Below, piece after piece: positions 10,346 through 20,978 of a stretch of DNA of 64,000 bases; positions within the stretch are counted from its first letter, which is position 1, and each line of letters opens with the position of its first letter. The notes under the pieces were generated by a model. That model was not told the origin of the DNA. It did no database searches and saw only the letters and a list, made by a program, of their open reading frames with translations. The position numbers were made by a program, and so were the translations under genes. This stretch comes from Mayamaea pseudoterrestris (lineage: Eukaryota; Bacillariophyta; Bacillariophyceae; Sellaphorales; Sellaphoraceae), in assembly GCA_027923505.1 (NCBI GenBank), contig BROI01000002.1, forward strand, positions 1,054,001 through 1,118,000. The letters are read 5' to 3'.

Positions 10346-11455
10346 CTATGAGCTCGACTGGTTCCTTCGTCGTCTCTTAATCGTCGCGTCGACCGCATTG
10401 GCAGCAGCATTACCGCCCGCGTCTCCGTTTGTCGAATCCGTAGCCGATTTGCGCTTGCCGCTGGCACTCCGAGAGGCCGCCTTTGCAGCAGCATCGTCCT
10501 CGTGATCATCATCATCCGCAACAACGATAACATCATCTATAGGTTGCGGAAGCGCTGCTGCAAGCTGTTGTATTTGTTGCTGTTGTACTTGTTGAACGTG
10601 TTGTTGTTGCGACGCCGCCGTGGCATCCGACGAAACTGAAACCAAACCGTTGCGCTGTCGAGCCGACTTGTGCACCCGAAAGCCAAACACGCGGGGCACG
10701 TAGCTGAGAAGAAGGAAGGACAGATTTTGCGTGAGATGTATCGTCGATTATTAGTCCAGAGTCAAGATCATTGTGAATACTTACGCAGACTCCGCAGGTA
10801 GTGGATCAGGCACCAAGTTGCTAAAGGTCATGAGAAACAAGTGCGGAAAGGTCGTTCCAAAGGCTGCTCCATCCACTCCCGACGCATTTCCACCCCTACT
10901 CCTTGTCGGCGGTGGATGGTATACTTGATTACACTTTGGACAAAAAATCTTGACAGTATCAGCTCCCATTTCATCCTTGAGACCGACGGGAAGAACAGGC
11001 TGCCCTCCGCACTGCACCAATGGACACGTCATAAAGTCCTTGTTTGCGTACTTATTGTACATGGCATCCAATCCGTGAGCCGTGATGATATATCTTGCAT
11101 GAATGAGACCGTATAATGTACATGCACTCTGCGTCAAGTGCGAATCATCGGAATCGTCCGGCCCAATCCGATCCAAAATCAGATCCATGCAGTCGGAAAA
11201 GTTGCTCACGCATGCGCGGAGACCATAGAGATTGAATCCGTCTTCAATGTATGAACGCTCTACTTCGCAAAACATTTCATGGCCCTTGAGTCCGCAGAAC
11301 CTGCCAATCGTAAGCGACGAAAGGCGATTTGAATGAGATGGTGTCGAGACGACGGGACGGGCGCACGCAAAGATTCATTTCTATTTTTTCATTGCTTACC
11401 ACTGGATCCAGGGCTCATCATGACCCGAAGCGGACGAGTCTTCGTTAAAGGACAT
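10346..11455 (-). CDS. casein kinase II regulatory subunit beta with extended tail
   Basis: Regulatory subunit of the CK2 holoenzyme, which dimerises through a zinc finger and docks the catalytic alpha subunits. Three exons on the minus strand: 11400-11455, 10785-11300 and 10346-10703, with introns of 99 and 81 bp. The joins give the family hallmarks PWIQWFCGLKGHEMFCEV and AYVPRVFGFRVH. Zinc ligands are seen in CPLVQCGG and FCPKCNQVYHPP, followed by GAAFGTTFPHLFL. The protein is 309 residues against about 215 for human CK2 beta. The extra roughly 100 residues after the core are Gln-rich (HVQQVQQQQIQQ), then acidic (DDDDHEDD), then basic (IKRRRRN), which could direct nuclear localisation. The start gives MSFNEDSSASGHDE, an acidic Ser-rich N-terminus like other CK2 beta proteins. 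Confidence 0.93.
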
Positions 11456-11756
11456 GCCGCAGTGATGGTAATTGTTGAACGTGGATACACTGCTTTGATA
11501 ACAATGGTCGACAGCAGCAGGAGGCAGCAGTAGCAGCAACAAAAGAGTTCGTTTCGATGCGTGCTTGGTGTGCGGCGGTCAGCTTACGGGAATGATGAGT
11601 CATGAATTCTGCGTCTCATGAAACTGGTGGTTGTCAACCTTCCAATCCGTGTCGCAGTGACGAGGAAGATACCTCACGAGTCGTGCGAAATCATCTCTTG
11701 CGACGAGGCATGGACCATCACCATCATTTATATTCTCTTGCGTTGCTCCTTGTAGC
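11456..11756. promoter_or_regulatory. divergent spacer between CK2 beta and ECD genes
   Basis: 301 bp between head-to-head genes. It contains a CAG/CAGCAG-rich patch at about 11511-11543. The CK2 beta frame is open upstream of its ATG through part of this region but offers no earlier ATG. No clear core promoter element was seen. Confidence 0.3.
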
Positions 11757-13574
11757 ATGAGCGACTCCCATCTTGATGATGAATCCGGCAGCTTACTCGA
11801 GCAGGCTTTAAACCACGAAAGCCATCTAGTGAATACAGTCATTGTTGATGTCTTCATCTTGACGCCGCCGCCGCAGCACATGCCATCCATTGCGGAGGAT
11901 GTGGATCACTTGCTCGCCTTGGCAAAACTTGCAGTCGCTCTCAATCAGTATACTCTAGCGCAATCTTACCCATGGATCTCTGGAGGAGATGGGCCCGTAT
12001 TTGGGGCCCACACGACTGGAGGCATTGCTCATTTGCGAGCGTCACATCATTATGCTGCGTCAGTGGCCGACGAATGGTTTCTTATTGGACTTGTCATGCA
12101 ATTTACTCTCAACTATCATGACAAGAATATCGTCGCATCTTGTTGGGATTGCGATGACGGGCAAGTCTTGCTAGTGCAGAGTGCGCACGAGCTGCCCACT
12201 TGGGTGGATGACGTTGGACCGGAGAATTGTTTGCATCGCTGCTGGATTCGAAACGGAGGTGTTCACCTGAATCCGCCACGCGCAATGAAGACACACGCCA
12301 GCAAAAATGCTACCAAGCTATCACTTTCCGAAGCATTGAGCAGTCTACGTTCGAGTAGTACGTCGCTATATGACTCAAACGTCTCGGCCGTCATTCAAGA
12401 GACGGTCCGTCGCACCCAAACAAACTCGCGTTTCCATACGTCGGCAGTTGCTTTGCCTCGATCTGCCGCGAACCTCTTTTACCATCGACCAGATCTAATC
12501 GGAGCAGCGGCTTATGCGTTTCAGTATCACGTGAATGAGCAGTCGCCATTGCCGAATGAGGACGCTTCAACTCTGCTGGCAGGAACTTGTCATGACTGGA
12601 TCGTCATAACCATCCCCGTGGGCAGGACTCACTACGCCATGCTTCGAACATTGGAGTATTCACCTCATTGGATGGCAAAAGCTCCGGCGATTGATAGCGC
12701 GACAAATTACAGTAACGTTCCACCCATCTATAGCTCGATTGAAGTTAAACGGTTGAACCAGACTATGCAAACGGCCGAACACCTTCATCACGCGGTTCCG
12801 CTTGGAGTGAAACTGGTCATTGGATTGGAGTATCTGCTGAAACTACCTGATGCAGCTCGTTCGCTGACTGTTTCAATGACGGAGCGACGAATCTTGCAGC
12901 ATTGGGTACAGATTGCTCGAGATTGCGGTAGTGGTAAAACTGATCACGGCAATGATAATGATGCTGGAAAATGGATACAAGAAGCGTGGACGGCGGGGCC
13001 GAACCGCTCGGATCACAATCTAGAGCACTTATGCAAGTGCTTAGTTTTTGAAAAGGAACTAATGTCCGAGGATCTACTATTTCATCAGCCGCTAACCCCG
13101 GTGTCGCATCCAGAAACGAGCGTTCCGACGCAGATTCGGAAAGAGCTGCACTCAGCGGAGCGATTAAAGATTGGCGACTCGCTGCCCTGTGCGTCGAAGG
13201 TAGATGCGGATGATTGGTTGAAATTTCCTAATGACGATGAATTGCAGCTCATGACGGAGCCCGTTAGTGCAACGCGTGCGCTCGACACGATGCGACAAGG
13301 GGTCACGTCATTGCTTAAAGGCCAGATCGAAGGGAGTGGCAACGAGACGCGTCAGCACATTCATCCCCAACTTCCTGCGACAAGTATTAGTCCCGACGTG
13401 GCACTCGGTTTATTGCACATGACATTAAAGGCCAAGAAGTTGGATGATATACAATGTCCAAGGAGCAGCGAGTACGCCGTTGACGATGCGTACTTTACAA
13501 AAGAAGACTTTGATATGGAAGCAGCTATTGGCAAGGAGAATGGAGGCAATGGAAGTGACAAGGAGGACGACTAG
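11757..13574 (+). CDS. ecdysoneless/SGT1-family protein (ECD homologue)
   Basis: 605-residue protein of the ECD family (named ecdysoneless in flies, ECD/SGT1 in human). In studied eukaryotes it works with PRP8 in pre-mRNA splicing and with the R2TP co-chaperone. The conserved core is visible at about 50-190: YPWISGGDGPVFG, then ADEWFLIGLVMQFTLNY, the acidic strand DCDDGQVLLVQSAHELPTWV, and RCWIRNGGVHLNPP. Mid-region FHTSAVALPRSAANLFYHRP matches the conserved second block. The C-terminus is acidic (KENGGNGSDKEDD), typical of the family's TPR-independent binding tail. No intron is needed. The assignment rests on motif memory. A general splicing or complex-assembly role is known for the family, not shown here. 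Confidence 0.8.
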   Translation: MSDSHLDDESGSLLEQALNHESHLVNTVIVDVFILTPPPQHMPSIAEDVDHLLALAKLAVALNQYTLAQSYPWISGGDGPVFGAHTTGGIAHLRASHHYAASVADEWFLIGLVMQFTLNYHDKNIVASCWDCDDGQVLLVQSAHELPTWVDDVGPENCLHRCWIRNGGVHLNPPRAMKTHASKNATKLSLSEALSSLRSSSTSLYDSNVSAVIQETVRRTQTNSRFHTSAVALPRSAANLFYHRPDLIGAAAYAFQYHVNEQSPLPNEDASTLLAGTCHDWIVITIPVGRTHYAMLRTLEYSPHWMAKAPAIDSATNYSNVPPIYSSIEVKRLNQTMQTAEHLHHAVPLGVKLVIGLEYLLKLPDAARSLTVSMTERRILQHWVQIARDCGSGKTDHGNDNDAGKWIQEAWTAGPNRSDHNLEHLCKCLVFEKELMSEDLLFHQPLTPVSHPETSVPTQIRKELHSAERLKIGDSLPCASKVDADDWLKFPNDDELQLMTEPVSATRALDTMRQGVTSLLKGQIEGSGNETRQHIHPQLPATSISPDVALGLLHMTLKAKKLDDIQCPRSSEYAVDDAYFTKEDFDMEAAIGKENGGNGSDKEDD

Positions 13575-13855
13575 CACTTGAGAATATCTTGCAAACAGTA
13601 ATCACGAGTAGCAGCATTGACAATTACCGGGCGAAGCATACGCAGCCGCGAGCTCTCATGACCAATGCAATGTTCAAGATGCTCACGTGCCGAAGTTAAG
13701 TTAACTGGTCCGGTTGATAACCTTTGGCGAAAGCTTGAGGTTCAGCCAGTTTGGAGGCCGATGAATGATGAAAACGATGTGGCTGAAAACAAAATAGATT
13801 GTTATTATTCTATGCATTTTGTAATAAATTCGCCCAATGAAGTGTACGCGCTAAT

Positions 13856-15886
13856 TCAGATTTGCTGCAGCTCAATGAAGCTCGTCGGCCTAAGTTTATT
13901 AGGTACTTTTGAAGCTGACTGAAGGCTTTCATAAATTGACATTTCAATGAGACCCTGCCAAACAAGAACAACCAGCAGGAGAAGCGAATAGAAGGTACAA
14001 AAGACAACCGTGTATTGCCACGCAATGGGGAAGCACGTGAAGAGAACCTTGGTGGCGCAAGTGACAATGAGTATTTCGAAAGGTAGATGCAGCTTGTACA
14101 GCTCGGCCCGAAACATTTCAGTGAATGACAACAAGGTTAAAACCCTGCCCTCCAAATGTTCTTCTTCCCGAGCCAGCGGTCCGAGGTCCAGCAAGGCAAA
14201 CGCAAGCATCGCCGCATGTGAACTGCGCGGTTCTGTTGCTGCACTGCAAGAAGAAGTATTCGTCAACGGCGTTGTCTCAGATGGGCTCCACGACACTGTC
14301 AGCTGTGAAACGTCCCCATTCTGAGATGTGTTAACAATAAGGTCGTCTATCGGAGCCGATGAACCTCGTGGCGCTGGTTCAAACAAGTACAAATGCATAA
14401 CTATCAAGCTTCCTGCGACACTCCAAAGCACCGTTTGTTTGAGCGACACCGCGACCAACTGCAGCCATGGCCCAGCAGCAACCCACAGAAGCAAAAACTC
14501 AATTCCAAAAAGACAAAAGAGCGTGACGAGATGAACAAACTCTTGCTTGGCCATCGCCTGCGCATTCACTTGACGAAAGGCTCCACCGGCTAATACGTAG
14601 GGCAAAATGTGCAAGGCAAACATCTGCACTGATGCCGCCACGTATGCAAACCAAGCGATAATGGCTGCTCGTTGACCCCAATCGTAATACGACATATTAA
14701 TGAGATACTTGTGAACCACTCCTAGGCATGCGAAGAACAAAACACCGTGTATGACGCAGTAGCTCATGTTTCGCCATGAGACAGGATTTCTTCTGGCAGA
14801 CGACGAGTTCGACGCTTTTGATCGGCCAGCAATGAACAGTCCTAAATACCATGCATGTAGCAATGCCCGTGAGCCGAAAAAAAGAAAGGCTGACATAGCC
14901 AAGTGACAAGCAACGGTTGCATATTTTTGCGCCAATTTGTAGAAGTCGTGTCCCTCGCGCATTCTACGTTCGGCCAGACTCTCATTGCCCACCTCCCACT
15001 CCTCTTCTCGTTCCTCTTCGTTCAATAATTCATCTTTAACCTTGACCAGATATTCAGCAGACGCATTATAGGCATTTGACTCTTGGTGAAAGACGCGCGA
15101 CTGGTTTTCGAAGTGCATAGCCATTGCCTTCAAATGCTCGCTCGTTTCATTGTAGCGGCTGGCCTGCTGCGAAAACGCCTGCGCGACAAGCCCATCCATA
15201 AATTGCTTCTCAAATAGCGTTTCCTTGCGTTTCTCTTGCTTCTGAAGCAACTGTAAATCCTGATGAATTTCGAGACTCTCCTGATCAGCTTGTCTTTGCA
15301 GATCGACGGCGCCTTCGACGGCGTTACAAATGGCTGAAAATAGATTCGTCCCGCAAAGACCTTGATGAACAGGTCGTAGCTTTTGTTGACGTTTGTGTAG
15401 TTCATCTACTTCCCGTTCTGTTGCAGACATATTGGCAATGAGCTTTTCGTAAAGTAATTCGTCGTGTTGGACTCGCTGCTTGGCTTGGTGCGCCTGTGTA
15501 TACTCTTGCTGCGCCAATTGCTCAAAGTAGTCTGAACGACGTTGTTCTCGTCGAGCAAGTTCCTTCTCGACTTGCGCATCATGAGAATAACGTCTTGCTT
15601 GTCCAGCTTCTTCCTCCGCCTTGGTTTCCACATTCATAGCCTCCAAATCCAAAACATAGGCTTCCATGTCCTCAATGACTGCCATAGTATGAAGCTGGAG
15701 CGCACTTCGAGTATAGTTCTTGACAAGCTCCAACGCCTCGATTGTTCTATAGCGATACCTGCCAGCTAGAGCGGCTGCCAGCAAGAATACAAGGTAGAGA
15801 ATTCTGGAAGCAACAGCGATACCGATACCGCCGGCGGCGTCAGAAGAAGAAGATTCGGTTGATTGAAAGGAGTAAGAGTTCTTCAT
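13856..15886 (-). CDS. coiled-coil multi-pass membrane protein, unknown function
   Basis: 676 residues from ATG 15884-15886 (the frame runs nine codons further, only to a TTG). A single hydrophobic helix (ILYLVFLLAAALAG) near residue 30 is followed by a long charged coiled coil, about residues 70-300, rich in Gln/Glu/Arg (for example AQVEKELARREQRRSDYF). After it come about six membrane segments: near YATVACHLAMSAFLFFGS, CVIHGVLFFACLGVV, AAIIAWFAYVAASVQMFAL, LVTLFCLFGIEFLLLWVAA, SVAGSLIVMHLYLF and FCTFYSLLLLVVLVW. A central motif EREEEWEVGNESLAERR precedes the first of these. I do not recognise the family. The coiled coil may be luminal or cytosolic. It converges with ECD and is divergent from the ankyrin-like gene. 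Confidence 0.7.
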   Translation of the reverse strand: MKNSYSFQSTESSSSDAAGGIGIAVASRILYLVFLLAAALAGRYRYRTIEALELVKNYTRSALQLHTMAVIEDMEAYVLDLEAMNVETKAEEEAGQARRYSHDAQVEKELARREQRRSDYFEQLAQQEYTQAHQAKQRVQHDELLYEKLIANMSATEREVDELHKRQQKLRPVHQGLCGTNLFSAICNAVEGAVDLQRQADQESLEIHQDLQLLQKQEKRKETLFEKQFMDGLVAQAFSQQASRYNETSEHLKAMAMHFENQSRVFHQESNAYNASAEYLVKVKDELLNEEEREEEWEVGNESLAERRMREGHDFYKLAQKYATVACHLAMSAFLFFGSRALLHAWYLGLFIAGRSKASNSSSARRNPVSWRNMSYCVIHGVLFFACLGVVHKYLINMSYYDWGQRAAIIAWFAYVAASVQMFALHILPYVLAGGAFRQVNAQAMAKQEFVHLVTLFCLFGIEFLLLWVAAGPWLQLVAVSLKQTVLWSVAGSLIVMHLYLFEPAPRGSSAPIDDLIVNTSQNGDVSQLTVSWSPSETTPLTNTSSCSAATEPRSSHAAMLAFALLDLGPLAREEEHLEGRVLTLLSFTEMFRAELYKLHLPFEILIVTCATKVLFTCFPIAWQYTVVFCTFYSLLLLVVLVWQGLIEMSIYESLQSASKVPNKLRPTSFIELQQI

Positions 15887-16194
15887 CTTGCGCAGTAATC
15901 TGTGTATGATCAACTGTAAATAGCTATCTTGAGTTGTATGTCGAGTAGATGATACAGTATCGAATCACATCATCAATCGACCCATCAGCCGCGCGTCGTT
16001 CTTTTGGATGCGAAATCACCGCGCGGCGCGGCAGCTGAGTGACTCGGTACCGGAGCGACGCAGTGATAACCGGAGGGACAGTTGGGTACCGTCAAACCGC
16101 CGCGCGCGCGATAGCATCAACGACATCAAGAAACAGCGACGAGCGAGAGAAGGCATCATACTTCATGTATATATTCGTGTCTCTGCAACTCACC
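15887..16194. promoter_or_regulatory. GC-rich divergent promoter with three CCGG boxes
   Basis: 308-bp head-to-head spacer. Between 16015 and 16115 it is very CG-rich and holds related boxes GGTACCGGAG (about 16046), TAACCGGAGGG (about 16068) and GGGTACCG (about 16084), spaced about 16-22 bp. They resemble the ACCGGT boxes upstream of 807, suggesting a common regulator. This is inference from recurrence only. Confidence 0.35.
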
Positions 16195-18515
16195 ATGGCC
16201 GACCAAAACCGAGTAAGTGACGAATACTAGACAGATAATTGGAACAATGTGTGCAGAGATGGTTTGCGCTCGTCTGGATTGGCTGCAGTGCAGCTGCATC
16301 AGCAGTGCGCCAATGCTGCTGCTGCTGCAGCGACGCTGGCTGCTACTTGGAAACATAGCGTCAAGAATTCCCATGGATGTTCAAAAGATTGATGCTTGCT
16401 TGCTTATAACTATTCACCTCATACTTGCCTCTCGTCTCTACGTTTTAGACGGCGCCGATCCACTGCGGACGAAATGTGATCAAGCGCGAGGAGCTTGATC
16501 AGCTACTGGCCAACTGTATAGCTGGTAATTGGAATCTTGCTCTTGATCAAATCAAGAACGACCCTCGTCTTGCTGCGACTCAACTACATCGCAAGGGTTT
16601 TGGTCCAAAGACAACTGTCCTTCATGAAGCAATTTACAACAAGAGCAGTAACCTTGCAAACCTTGACGATCGAATTGCTTTTATCAAAGATGTCTTGAAG
16701 GTCAACGGAAGTGCTGCTTGCTTGGAGAATCAATGTAAGAGACTCCCATTCGAAACTCTCTTCAAAAATCAGAAATTGACAGCGAAAGTAATGCCAGATG
16801 AGAAAAGGTTGGAGATTGCACAAGTACGTCGCACCTGCTACGTTCAAGTATATTTGGCATCTTGCTTTATCGTTTCTCATAATTTTGCCTTTCCACAGGC
16901 GCTAATGGAAGCCAACACAGTCGATTTCTTGCAGGATGAAAACAATGACACTTTTTTGCATCGCGTTTTGGTGCGCCAAGATGCAGTCTCTGACAAGATT
17001 ATTAAATACTTGGTTGAGATGCACAATGGTGCTGCTTGCTTTATTGAGAACAACAAAGGTTATCTCCCAGCGCATGTTGCAGCAAAGAGCTGCTATTCTA
17101 TCCTCAAAATGGACATTTTGCTCGATTCGAATCCAGAAGCCATCATCTGGATAACTAATGATGGCAAGACAGTTGCTATGCTTGCAGAGAATGGTGATCG
17201 ACCCAGCTCAAACTTGACAAAGCATTTAAAGGCTCGTGAGGCGGAGTTTTACGCGAATACGTCGATTTCTTTAGCGGAGCCACCCCTTCTGCAGAGTGAT
17301 TTTGACGTTCGACAGCCGTACCCGCTTGGCTTTTCTGGTCCGCCGCAAATCTGTCGAGGCTTCGGACAGCCGACCGCGCATGACATTGCTGGCGCAAAGC
17401 CATTTCTTCTCCGCGGCTTCGAGCACTTTGACGTTGATGACTCTCGTGGCGCGACCTCCAAAATGCCTTATCATCCGCCTTCCACGAATCGTCGAGTTTT
17501 TGAAAAGCCGATCGCGCATGGCATTGCTGGCGCGAAACCATTTCTTCACCGCGGTATCGAACATTTGGACGTTGAAGACTCTCGTGGCGCGATCTCCAAC
17601 ATGCCTTATCATCCGCATCCCACTTCTCGTCGAGTCTTTGCGCAGCCGATCGCGCATGACACTACGGGCGCGCCGCCAATCGTTCACCGGGGCTTCGGAC
17701 AGTTCGACGCTCATGACACTACTCGTGGCGCGACATTAAACATCATGCCTCGTCAGCAAGCTCCCGTCACTTTCAACGCGCCACCAACTTTGAACACGAC
17801 CACACCGCTTTACGATGGAGTTGGACAAAGTTTGAATAAAACCTTTGGCAAATACAGCAAGACCAAGTCAGACAGTCCTCATGGGCTTCACAAGGATGGC
17901 GGACGTTATGCTGCTTCGTCAAGTTTCACTTTGCCGCGTCTTCATAACGGCGCTGACGTTCGCGATGACGAAGACGACATAATCTGTAGCGAGCTTGCTG
18001 GCCTTCGCATGGACGGTCCAAGCTCTCCCTTTGGAAGCTACCACGACGTCTTTACCCCAAATAACAAGGAGTTTGTTGATCAAGGGGAACCAGCTTTGAA
18101 AATCAAGACGGCACAGTTCTGCCGACTTCTCGGCGGTGTTAACTTGGCAGTTTCCCCCATTGTATGCGGCGCCAAAGATATGGCAAAGACTACCGGTAGT
18201 CTGGACAACGACAAGCCGGTTGAAGAGTCGGACGCCGGGTGTGCCGCTTCCGACGGGCTATTTGTTGCTGCATACAAGGAATCGTCGGAGGATGAGACTA
18301 AGGATGGTACATTCCTCTTTGGTCCTGCTGTACCTGCCGCCAAGGATTTGTCGATGACTATGTTGGACGACGACAAGATGTCTGAAAAGTCGATCGCTGG
18401 GTATGATGCTGCGGATGAATACAGTACCTCATACGAGGAATCGTCGGAGTATGAGTCGTCGGATATTTCGTCTGATGTTGACCCGGAAGATTATCTTCCA
18501 CCAGACTCCCCTTAG
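16195..18515 (+). CDS. ankyrin-like protein with three 46-residue repeats
   Basis: Spliced gene: exon 16195-16212 (MADQNR), a 236-bp intron (GTAAGT, acceptor TTTTAG at 16448), exon 16449-16823, a 75-bp intron 16824-16898, and exon 16899-18515, giving 669 residues. Residues about 20-240 resemble degenerate ankyrin repeats (TVLHEAIYNKS, DTFLHRVLVRQDAVSD, GYLPAHVAAKSCYSILK), which usually mediate protein binding. Then three near-identical 46-residue units of exactly 138 bp begin at 17367, 17505 and 17643, each with PxAH and AKPF/APP and SRGA motifs. The C-terminus is acidic with a repeated YEESSE/YKESSE element. The second intron is 25 codons long, in frame and without stops, so it could also be retained. 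Function unknown; a scaffold is the natural guess. Confidence 0.75.
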
Positions 18516-20186
18516 TTGTTCAAATATTTTGTGTGACAATGTTGCATTTTGGCCACCAGTGTAAGGAAACTTGGCACGAGGGCGACTTCTTGAAGAGTAT
18601 GCTAGCGCATGAACGAATAAACTCTTTGATAGCATACGTCTTAGATAGAAAAGAATGCTTTTATGTGTACACACTGCGAGTGGCCTAAACATTCGCGTCC
18701 CCTGACAAGTATCATCTTGTGTTTGTTACCAGTAGAGTTCGTCGTCATCGATACTCGTGCATTCGGAACGCGCCCGTCTCGTGAAGCGCTTAGTGTGGTC
18801 AATATATTATGCTAGTAGGTGGCTGGATTCATCCAGCCGGCTCTTCGGCCTCTTTCAACACATTGTGCAATCTCAAGTCCTGGTGCTCCATGCATTTCAT
18901 CATGCGGAACCCCCAGCATCTGGGTAATGCACAGACCTACGACTTGCGACAACCCAGGTGTCTCTGTTATCGGTGAATATGCCAGTCGTGGCGTCTTTTG
19001 CACCCGCATTTTGTCATTAAATTGCAAGGTTGACGACAGCATGGACCTTTATGACAACAACAAACAGTGATTTCACCATGTCCATGCCGATGCCATTCAA
19101 TGACGTTGGCATTACTTTGCGGGACGAGCATATTACGATCGAAATGGGCACATTGTATCAAAGTTATCAGCCGTTCCAGACACTTGAATATGGCTCCGCT
19201 TGTAACCACACAAGTAGTGCCGCCGATGGCATCCGTTTCCCGTGGCCATCGGCTCATAGCTCATAGTCGCATCGCCGCCCAGCTGCAGTGCCGTCGAGCG
19301 GGAGCAAAGTGCGGCGAGAGAAATGGCCTGCTTTGAGTAATTTCAAAGTAGCGACTCCTTCTTTACTGTTAATCGGTTCAGTTTCAGTGGAGCGATAGCT
19401 GTACGCCGTCGCGCGTCGTCGGTCGCCGACCAAAAGGACGATCCGAGCTTGATTCAGGGTTAACTGTAAACAAGGTCGGCTGCCGCCGTTAGCACTGACC
19501 CAGCCTTTGGAGTTGGATGACAGGTTGGCCTATCAGTGGGCGGTTGGGTAGCTATCCGACTATGGCCTGCACACAACTGCCGTAGCTATCAGCCTTGTGC
19601 GGGACCTGTTCGCAAGAGGCTCTTCCTAGTACTGTTCGCAAGAGACAGCGGTCGGGTAGCTATCGGTCTATTGCCTACATACGCATCACGCCTACAGTTC
19701 GCAAGATACAACGGTTGGGTAGCTATGTGACATTAAATGTCGCAATGGGTTACGCACTCACGCACACATGGACGGCTAAAACTTTTAATTCACTGAGCCC
19801 GTTCCGGGTCAGTGATTCGACCTGAATCATGTAAAGGAATGTTGCTTGGACACCTTCTACTGTAGTTGTTGGATAAATGAGGCAGAGCGTGTAAATACTG
19901 TTTCATCACATGCGATCACATGCGATCGAATTGTCGGATGAAGGTTGATGCTGCTTGATTATGCTGATGCTTGATGCGATTATTTTCTAGTATAGAAGAC
20001 ATGCGAGGGACCGACGAGGGACCACACCGGTACGACATCATTTCCGTCTCTGCGGTATTGACTGAAGCGAAAACGAACGATGCGCGCCCCACGAAAGAAT
20101 ATAAGTCGGCGAGCACTTTCTGCGTAAATACCATGTTCACTAGTAGTCATACTAAACATAAAAGGCATTATAACGTCCCCTAAAAT
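18516..20186. other. gene-poor region with short unassigned ORFs
   Basis: 1.7 kb without a gene I can support. It holds an inverted repeat GGCTGGAT-TC-ATCCAGCC near 18822, a degenerate minisatellite at 19542-19726 and a doubled TCACATGCGA near 19906-19925. A 62-codon plus-strand ORF at 19078-19266 (from MSMPMPFNDVG) has gene-like composition but no partner, and I do not call it. ORFs on both strands overlap at 18812-19260 with no family resemblance. Confidence 0.4.
19542..19726. repeat. degenerate minisatellite, GGTYGGGTAGCTAT units
   Basis: Three copies of GGTYGGGTAGCTAT start at 19542, 19649 and 19712 (periods 107 and 63 bp). Each is preceded or followed by copies of GTTCGCAAGA (about 19608, 19634, 19697). 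The 107-bp unit looks like the 63-bp unit with an internal partial duplication. It lies in non-coding DNA and no open frame follows it. Confidence 0.6.
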
Positions 20187-20978
20187 TCATGTAGGTTTGC
20201 TAAGCTGGGAATATATGGCCCCAATAGAATTCTTCGATGACTTGAAAGGATCCTTGCTAGTCGCGTCCGTTTGCTTTGCAGCTTGCCATTTCGCGTTGGC
20301 CAATGCTCGCAAGGTAGCGTGCTCAATTTTAGAGGCGCACACTTGCACACTTTTCAGCCACTGCAGCCCCATGTGGCCTTCAAATGACTTACAGTGAGGT
20401 TGAAATCTGCCACCGTCAATTTGACGCCTGCCGGGCCTTGGAAAACCTTCAAACCAAAACCGGCGACTCGATTGTTCCAGCGGGTGGTACATCCTGTAAT
20501 GGCAAGGTACCACTGGGCCCCAACAATGGCATGAAAGTATCTGTGTGGGCCTAAAACCAGAGCAGCGGCAAGGATGGGAGATGGGAGTGTATATCGGCCA
20601 ATTTTTTAAAGCAATCAAGCACTTTAACAGTAAAGGAGGATCAGCAGTCCAAGTGAGCCGGTTATAACCATTGCCATGAAAAGAAGTATTACTTGCCTGA
20701 ATGTAATGAGCAAGGAAGATGACCGAAGGGAGAATGGCTCCAGCAACTTGAAGGTCTGCAGCGCTGCGGCAGCTGTGTCTGCTCCATGACGGTGGCCATG
20801 GCGAAATGCACTTAAATCAATCTTATTTCCTTGTCAATAGCAGCATTTGAGGCGGCTTTAAAAGAATCAAAGAACAAGTGTTATTGTTAGCAACAACAGT
20901 TGGGGCTGCTTGGAGGAGCTTGCCCTTTTTGCTTGTTAGTTTGACGAACGTTTGATGCTGCTGCAGCTGCAGGTTCAT
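20187..20978 (-). CDS. possible multi-exon membrane protein gene, unresolved
   Basis: Low-confidence candidate. On the minus strand two stretches read as coding and join in phase across a plausible intron. One is a hydrophobic segment LQVAGAILPSVIFLAHYIQ (about 20690-20755), followed by donor GTAATA near 20670. After acceptor TTTTAG near 20556 the frame continues with a Trp/Tyr-rich segment (IVGAQWYLAITGC, then FGLKVFQGPAGVKL), which ends at a GTAAGT near 20399. A final basic stretch (KIEHATLRALANAKW) ends at a stop at 20187-20189, but its acceptor is unclear: the obvious one leaves only a 32-bp intron. The 5' end is also unresolved; ATG 20976-20978 is one option. No family recognised. Coordinates are an outer envelope only. 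Confidence 0.22.

Noticed and set aside
16017-16113. CpG-rich block as a CRISPR or structured RNA locus
   Set aside because: No regular direct repeats and spacers; simply a GC-rich shared promoter.
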